64,000 nt of DNA from Sepiola atlantica (taxonomy: Eukaryota; Mollusca; Cephalopoda; Sepiida; Sepiolidae). This document shows positions 57,871 to 64,000 of the stretch, in pieces. The notes under the pieces were generated by a model. That model was given only the letters and a program-made list of their open reading frames with translations, made no database searches and had not been told where the DNA came from. Where the stretch lies: positions 21,182,843 through 21,246,842 of the forward strand of contig OY744525.1 of NCBI GenBank assembly GCA_963556195.1. The letters are read 5' to 3'. The position numbers and the translations under genes are program-made. Positions within the stretch are counted from its first letter, which is position 1. Every line of letters begins with the position of its first letter.

Positions 57871-57914
57871 ATAATTTTTTAGACAAACCAACTTTGTATA
57901 TTGAGGGAAGGGGT

Positions 57915-58095
57915 GATTGGCATAATAGATACTGAAGTAGACTATGGCATCAGCTAAAACGGGTTCAAATCATGTTGAATGTACCGCATTCGATTACACA
58001 TTAATACTGTTGAGAAGAAAAGGTATGAATCCACAATCTCTAACCGCATGGAAAAAAAATAATAGCAACTCGAGATATTTGTGGATATTGAAATT
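57915..58095 (+). mobile_element. tRNA-derived SINE family S1, copy 3
   Basis: 'ggcataatagatactgaagt', 'agactatggcatcag', B-box 'gggttcaaatc', body 'aaaggtatgaatccacaatc' and 'aatagcaactcg'. Confidence 0.75.
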
Positions 58096-58105
58096 CTAGA
58101 ATATT

Positions 58106-58138
58106 GCTGATCGGGCAATGCCGAGTAGCCTTGCTGGT
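58106..58138 (+). mobile_element. Helitron-like 3' end
   Basis: TCGGGCAATGCCGAGTAGCC then TTGCTGG before T: hairpin plus CTGG. Lies between the SINE and the protocadherin exon. Confidence 0.45.
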
Positions 58139-58263
58139 CATAAGATAACACCTTGCTTGGTGTTGGTGTGTCAATTAAGTCACTAATCAAATAAATTCAT
58201 AACTGGCAAACACAGGAGGCAGCGCAAGAGTGGAAGGAAAATGCAATCATAATAAATGGTTTC

Positions 58264-58272
58264 ACTCACCTG
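58264..58272 (-). promoter_or_regulatory. Splice donor of protocadherin exon
   Basis: Minus strand CAG|GTGAGT, a consensus 5' splice site; exon ends at 58270, phase 0 after Gln799. Reading through would add 28 codons and stop at 58183. Confidence 0.8.
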
Positions 58273-60666
58273 ATACATGCCGTCAATAGTTTTCTGTCCG
58301 TTCACTTGCTCTCCCCCGCCTCCCTGGTGCAGTTCTCTTTTCGATCTCCTTGTTAAACTTCTCGTTAGCTCAGGGTCCGTCGACTGAGCCACATCATCAG
58401 GCCAATATCTTGGCTGCTGTGATGGACACATGTAGTTTCCATGCTCGCTGACACATTTGCAAGGTGGGTTCAGTCCCTCTCGGTGGGATGCATTCCTTCG
58501 ACCATTACAACGGATAATGCATATAGACATGGCAGCTGTAATTGGAACGGACACTGCCACGGCTATTAACACAATAACGATAAATAATTGTTGATGTACC
58601 TTCTCGTCAGACTGCGAGTGAATGGTGTTTGAAACCTCGGAAGTCCGGTTTGTTACAGTCAACATCAGAGAGAGGGTGGTGGTTGCAGAGAGAGCCGGGG
58701 TGCCGCTATCCTTGACAACAAACCCGAGCTCATATGAACCAGCATCTTCGGGAGAAACAACCCGGGTGAAAGATAAGAGTCCTGTATAATGGTTGGCAGT
58801 AAATAGTTGCTTGTCATTGCCCGAAATTATTTCATATTTGAGGAAGGCGTTCTCTCGACTGTCACTGTCGGACGCGCGTAGGACTGTAATGTTATTTGTG
58901 TGGCGTGGGTAATAGATAATGTCAAGAGTAAACGGACTTATGCTGGGGAAAGTAAATTTGGGGGCATTATCGTTTTCATCCCTCACTTCAACAGTGATAT
59001 CTGCGGTGTTGTTCAATGAAGGGACACCGAAGTCCTTAACGAAAACTTTGAAAGTGTACACGTCTTGAAATTCATGGTCCAACATTATAAGCGTTGATAT
59101 CAAACCATCATTTGTTATTCGGAATGGTAAGAAATGTTTACTATTAGTTAGCAATGAGTAGGACAATTTCCCACCAGGACCAAGATCCGGATCCGTAGCA
59201 TTAATCGAACCGACAGGAGACTGGGGATCGCGGTTCTCATCGATTGAAAATTTGAAAGTGTCCTTTATGAACTGAGGGCGGACATCATTCACGTCCATCA
59301 CGTTTAGTGAGAATTCTTTTTCGCTGTGCAGAGGTGGTGATCCGTTGTCCTGGCAGCTGATGGTGATCTCGTAATGGTCCTCAGTCTCCCGATCCACTGG
59401 ATTGCTAACCGTAATCTTGTATTCTTTCGGACCTAGACTCTGCAGTTGGAATTTGTCGTGTATAAGGGCGCAGGTGACATCGCCATTTTGTCCGAAATCA
59501 AGGTCTGTTATCATCACATAAGCTATAATACTGCCGACTCCAACGTCTTCTGAAATAGCCGGTTTGTTATCAGTGGAAAGGATTTTAACGTCTATAATTG
59601 GGACGTTGTTCTGCTGGTTGATAACATTAACAAGAACTTTAGCAATCGAACTCAGGGGAGGGTTGCCTTCATCAGTGGCCTTTACAAGCAGTTCAAAAGA
59701 CTGACTTTTCCCCATGGGTAATGTCTTTAGTATAAAAATTTCTCCTGAACGTTCTTCGATGCTGAAGTGGTTCTTGGAAAGCTCTGATGTCCTTGAACTC
59801 AAGTGGTAAGAAATCTGACCGTTCCTTCCAGAATCTAAATCTGTTGCGGACAAACTCACAATAGGCGTGCTTTTATCGTGTTCATTGTTTATGGAGACAT
59901 TGTAGACATTCTGCGAGAAGACAGGGGTGTTATCATTTACATCGATGACAGAAATGTGAATGTCTAAAATGCTTTGCTTCGGTGGCGAACCTCCATCCGT
60001 GGCAATCACTTGGATTGTATAAGAGTCCTCCACTTCTCTGTCAAGCATGTCCTCCAATACAATATTAAGATCTGACAGACCATCAACACTCTTTGAAACT
60101 AACAGTGTAAATGGATCATCAATATTCTTCTTCAGCTGGTATGTCACTTGTGAATTCAGGACCCCTGCATCCTTGTCTATGGCATATGGAATCGATTTCT
60201 TCACCCCTTTTCGGTAATCTTCTTCGAATGCTATATCAACTTTCTGTTCTGGGAATTCCGGTTGGTGATCATTGACATCTTGAATTATTACTTTGATTTT
60301 TAATATCTTCATAAACGTTTTAGCCCGTCGAACAGCAACTTTGACGATCTTATAGCATTCGACGTTGTGCTTGCATAGCACCTCGGAATCCAATGTTTGG
60401 GTCGTGTACATTTTTCCTGTCTTTTTAGAGATGCGGAACAACTGAGAACTGTCCGTTACACTCTGATCTAGCTGGGTGAATCGTATTAAGCTGTGAACGT
60501 TCGGAGGAATACTGTCAAATACACGTGCATCGTTTGCAACGTCACCGATATAAGTGCCAGGGTTTTTGCCCTCTTCAACGAAATAGGTGAGATCTATACC
60601 ATAATTTGTGTCTATAAGAGACAACAATATGGCAATCAGCATGTTCAGCCAGCGTCTTTCTTCCAT
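58270..60666 (-). CDS. Protocadherin, large ectodomain exon (3' partial)
   Basis: Cell-surface adhesion protein of the protocadherin family; clustered members mediate homophilic recognition between neurons. 799 codons lie in this exon. Residues 1-23 form a signal peptide. Six cadherin repeats follow: EC1 about 24-138, EC2 139-250, EC3 251-357, EC4 358-466, EC5 467-571, EC6 572-690. Calcium-ligand motifs are clear: DVNDHQP (130), DVNDNTP (242), DVNDVRP (458), DENDNAP (563); D.D pairs at 276/278, 388/390, 492/494 and 600/602; LDRE at 208, VDRE at 424. C98 and C104 match the CX5C loop of protocadherin EC1. N-glycosylation sequons: N256, N489, N552, N592, N673. A membrane helix spans about 694-719, then an 80-residue cytoplasmic tail. 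The EC3-EC4 linker (INQQNNVP, 349) lacks the acidic ligands. The frame stays open to 58183, but a CAG|GTGAGT donor after codon 799 marks the likely exon end; later exons are not identified in the window. Confidence 0.95.
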
Positions 60667-60684
60667 TGCTTCCTGTCTTCTGTT

Positions 60685-60711
60685 TTATTTGTAATAAACG
60701 TGAAGATCCAT
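60685..60711 (-). promoter_or_regulatory. Short upstream ORF in 5' UTR
   Basis: An ATG at 60711 opens an 8-codon frame that stops at 60685, 18 nt before the main ATG at 60666. It could lower translation or favour reinitiation. It is seen only in sequence. Confidence 0.45.
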
Positions 60712-60727
60712 GCAACGCAGATTAAAT

Positions 60728-60745
60728 CTGAAAAATGAAAACGAA
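60728..60745 (-). promoter_or_regulatory. Splice acceptor upstream of protocadherin ATG
   Basis: Minus strand TTTTCATTTTTCAG then ATTTAATCTG. A pyrimidine tract plus CAG 61 nt before the start codon suggests that the exon begins at 60727 and that a 5' UTR exon lies further upstream (higher coordinates). Confidence 0.65.
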
Positions 60746-60749
60746 CAGC

Positions 60750-61209
60750 CTTTGTAATAATAGCCACAGTTATTTCTATATTTTTTATCTCTATACAACA
60801 TAGAAAGGTATTTTATTTTGCTTTTTCTTCTATTTTTTATTTTTTTTTTTTTTTTACATTATTTGAATTTTATTTTTTATTTTTAGAATTTTTTTTTTTT
60901 CTCCAACTCAGAATATGGAAAGGAAATAATAAAAATAAGAGACAAAAAAAAAAGACGCACAAAAAAAAAAAAAGCAAGAATTATTTTTTGCTGTTATTTC
61001 AAAAATCTTCAATTTAAAATTTTCTCGTTTTTATCTCTCGTAAAAAGAAAAGAAAATAGTTGAAAGGAAGGAAAGAATACAAAACCAATGAAAAAACGTA
61101 AAAGTCTAAAACAAATTTCTCTGGGGAGATACAACATGACATCTACTGATTTTGAATAAAATATAGTTATTTTGTCAATTTTTCTCTTTACATTTATGTT
61201 TATATTTTA

Positions 61210-61240
<31 letters not shown>

Positions 61241-61500
61241 CGTATACATATATGTTTGTTTGAGTGTGTATATTGTTTGCTATGTGCCACGTGTGTATTT
61301 ATATGTTTTTCATGAAACTGAGCATACGCTCGTATTATTATATGAGTATATGTTTAAGTTTAATGCAGGTGTTTGTATATATGTAGAAATAATCATAAAC
61401 AACAGAAATATTTAGCATGCATATTATAAGTGTGCATTACACACACATAGGTAAACACTGACAAATCAACAATCGCATGTATTCTTAGTGAGGTTTCCTA
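60750..61500. other. Low-complexity region upstream of protocadherin exon
   Basis: T-runs at 60838-60855 and 60890-60900, A-runs at 60946-60974, and a TA run 61210-61240. Probably intron or 5' flank. Confidence 0.5.
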
Positions 61501-61570
61501 TGAAAATGCTATTTCCAATTTTAGACCGATGGACAGATCCACTTCTAGAGATGTGTGAATGTATGTATCT

Positions 61571-62190
61571 AAAAATGCTATGTAAAACTTAAGCATGGCA
61601 GGCCAATGAAAAAAAAATACTATTTTAAAATTGAACATGACAGACTAAAGAAAATGCAATTTTAAAACTGAACATGACAGACCAAAGAAAATGCAATTTT
61701 AAAACTGAGCATGACAGGACAAAGAAAATGCTATTTCAAATTTGAGCACGATGGACCAAAGAAAATGCTATTTCAAACTTGAACATGACAGACCAAAGAA
61801 AATACTATTTCAAACTTGAGTATGACAGACCAAAGAAAATGCTATTTCAAACTTGAACATGACAGACCAAAGAAAATGCTATTTCAACTTGAATATGACA
61901 GACAAAAGAAAAGATAATATTAAGACTGAACATGACAGACCAAAGAAAATGCTATTTTAAACTTGAACATGACAGACCAAAGAAAATACTATTTCAAACT
62001 TGAGTATAACAGACCAAAGAAAATGGTATTTCAAACTTGAACATGACAGACCAAAGAAAATGGTATTTCAAACTTGAATATGACAGACCAAAGAAAATGG
62101 TATTTCAAACTTGAATATGACAGACCAAAGAAAATGGTATTTTAAACTTGAATATGACAGACCAAAGAAATATTTCAAACTGAAGCGTGA
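61571..62190. repeat. 37-bp satellite, about 17 copies
   Basis: The unit starts gaaaatgctatttcaaactt and continues gaacatgacagaccaaa; the period is 37 bp (61761, 61798). An isolated related unit precedes it at 61502-61540. Shares its first 20 bp with the reverse complement of the 35151-37400 unit. Confidence 0.95.
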
Positions 62191-62199
62191 TAAACCGAC

Positions 62200-62705
62200 T
62201 GAAAATGCTTCTCAGAGAAATGTGAGGATGCATCAAAAAGCGAGGCATTTAGAGTTATTCTATATACCTGGATATTTGTGTAAAGTGAACATATGTATTT
62301 ATGCATTTACATATACATCATGTCTTTATTTTATATGTATATATATATATTATAAAAAGATATATATCATAAAGTTATTAATTTAATACTTATAACTATA
62401 TAACAAAGTAAAGTTAGTTTGTTTATTGATTTCGACCTATAACATCAATGTTTGATTCTGATCCATCATTTTTTTTTGTACAACGTTAGTACATGTTTTT
62501 AGCAAGAAAAAAGTTTAATTCGTTTGAGAAATTATTTTATCCAACTAGAATAGTTTTCAAATTGATGTCATCTTAACAAAAAAAAGAAAGTAAGTCTATA
62601 TTCGTCAATATAGAGTTACTTCCCTTTGTTTGGTCGACTTAATTCTTCTCAAAGAGGACACCATCTTGTTTACATTTCAGTGACATAAATTATTAATGAA
62701 AGTAA
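62200..62705. other. No gene recognised
   Basis: AT-rich. 'tatatatcataaagttatta' (62361-62380) may be a Helitron-like 5' head for the end at 62741. Confidence 0.4.
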
Positions 62706-62710
62706 AAATA

Positions 62711-62741
62711 ATCCCGGGCAATGTCGGGTAAGGACAGCTAG
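62711..62741 (+). mobile_element. Helitron-like 3' end
   Basis: TCCCGGGCAATGTCGGGTAA then GGACAGCTAG. Another head-like 'tctatatataaagtaaggta' follows at 62778. Confidence 0.6.
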
Positions 62742-62744
62742 CAT

Positions 62745-63250
62745 ATAATAAAAATATATGTTTATGCATATATCTCTCTATATATAAAGTAAGGTACAAT
62801 CGTGTACAATATATCATATATATAAAACTCAACTTCTCAGAATAGGAACAGAACCACACCAAGACAACAGATCTTGCAGGTATAAAGGGCTTAGTATCCT
62901 TTCAGATAAAGCTTTATAACAATAATACTTTAAATAAGATAAGCCCCTTTTAATTATTACTATACATATCTCTCTCTATATATATATACATTAGCGGAAC
63001 CCGTGTAAATTACAAATAATTATGTTTTCAATACTAATTATCTTGTTCCTAACCTATACATGTTTGAATAAAATATGATAAGATTTGACTTGTATATTTG
63101 TTTAAAAAAATGAACAATACATGAAACAATTTACAAAACTTCTTTATATTTCTAGTGAAGGTAATATTTCGACGACTAAACCTTACTTTGTAAATGCTTT
63201 AGATTAAATTAAATTTGGCTCCAATTCATGAATAGCATACAAAGATTCGG
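62745..63250. other. No feature recognised
   Basis: AT-rich; no recognised coding or RNA signal. Confidence 0.35.
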
Positions 63251-63255
63251 AAGGT

Positions 63256-63596
63256 CATGCTTTTGATGTAAGCGTGACACACAAAATAACACACACAAAC
63301 GCTATTGTATTAATATGTGTCTTCCCGGTCGTCCCCTCCCTCTCTACCCCCCCCCTTCGATGTAGAAAAAAAACCCTTAGTGGTTGGTTGGGATCGAACT
63401 ATAAACCAGTCGGGCTGACGTCAAAAACCGACTTCAAAATCCTACGTCGCTAACCGTTGCACCAAAGAGAAATACTTTAAATATTACGAAAATTAGGTGA
63501 CTTGAATGCTTTTCCAAATCTAGGTGCACCACGCATGCGCAGAGCTTTTGATGTAAGCGTGACACACGAACACACGCTATCATATTAATATATAGA
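63256..63596 (-). mobile_element. tRNA-like SINE unit between direct repeats
   Basis: Minus strand: A-box TGGTGCAACGGTTAGCG (63468-63452) and B-box AGTTCGATCCC (63400-63390), spaced more widely than in a tRNA. 63258-63318 and 63546-63597 are direct repeats ('gcttttgatgtaagcgtgac') bracketing it. Confidence 0.65.
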
Positions 63597-63622
63597 ATAT
63601 ATATATATATATATATATATAT
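63597..63622. repeat. (TA)n microsatellite
   Basis: TA run. Confidence 0.95.
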
Positions 63623-63629
63623 GGAACTA

Positions 63630-63790
63630 TTACTACTTTTCATCACACTCTGAAGATGCTAGGTGTCTAGCGAAATTATTAGCCAAAAGATCAAAGGAAA
63701 AAGAAAAAAAAATCTGTTCTGATTTTTATTTTATTAATAAATATCGCATCTAAACATGCTTTTATAGGCTTTTCGCCTCATTTATTATTA

Positions 63791-63827
<37 letters not shown>

Positions 63828-64000
63828 TGCATAACGTATCTGAGAACAGATTTACATACACAAAAATGACTGTTAGAAACAGATAAAAATATCTTTATAC
63901 TCAAAAACGTTTTCAATGATGAGAATAAATATATCGTTTATAATGTTATTCATTAAATTCTCTTTCAGCTTCCATAATGGCTTTTATGTAAGGTGTAAAT
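63630..64000. other. No gene; (TA)n
   Basis: A TA run at 63795-63825 and AT-rich sequence to the window end. Confidence 0.5.

Noticed and set aside
58183..58269. Last 28 codons of the protocadherin frame as true C-terminus
   Set aside because: A consensus GTGAGT donor precedes them and the residues look like intron sequence.

Overview
This is an AT-rich, gene-poor stretch of animal nuclear DNA. The best guess for the host is a cephalopod mollusc, probably an octopus. That rests on a protocadherin whose whole ectodomain, membrane segment and proximal tail lie in one large exon (octopus genomes are known for large expansions of such genes), and on dense SINEs, RTE-like LINE tails, Penelope-like remnants and very many (TA)n microsatellites. 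The species is an inference; no database could be searched.

Only one convincing host gene is present: a protocadherin on the minus strand (coding exon 60666 to 58270), with a good splice acceptor upstream (60728) and a good donor (58269) after codon 799. Its first non-coding exon(s) and its 3' cytoplasmic exons are not identified in the window.

The rest is transposable-element and satellite DNA. By region: 1-4.1 kb holds a LINE reverse-transcriptase (RT) relic and a 2.9-kb near-perfect inverted repeat with a pogo-like MITE exactly at its apex. 4.1-8.4 kb holds transposase and RT relics, a 50-bp satellite of about 45 copies, a U2-snRNA-headed SINE and an RTE 3' end. 8.4-18 kb has minisatellites (33 bp and 31 bp), a Helitron-like element, a Penelope-like GIY-YIG relic and a foldback. 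18-32 kb has more DNA-transposon, RTE, Helitron-like and SINE copies and a U2-like tandem block. 33-38 kb has a 37-bp satellite of about 61 copies bracketed by 5S-rRNA-derived sequences. 38-49 kb is rich in (TA)n, SINEs, two more U2-headed SINEs and LINE relics. 49-58 kb has a hairpin element, a nearly complete Tc1 transposon with two frameshifts, and a 5S-derived SINE with a 9-bp target duplication nested in a tRNA-derived SINE. 58-64 kb has the protocadherin and, upstream of it, a second 37-bp satellite related to the one at 35-37 kb.

The most notable signals are (i) a SINE family whose head resembles the 5' end of U2 snRNA, in three copies plus a degenerate tandem cluster; (ii) a 5S-rRNA-headed SINE; (iii) two distant 37-bp satellites and one solo unit sharing a 20-bp core, the solo unit looking intermediate between the two arrays; and (iv) the giant palindrome with a MITE at its centre. 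All sequence relationships were read by eye, so boundaries of degenerate elements are approximate.
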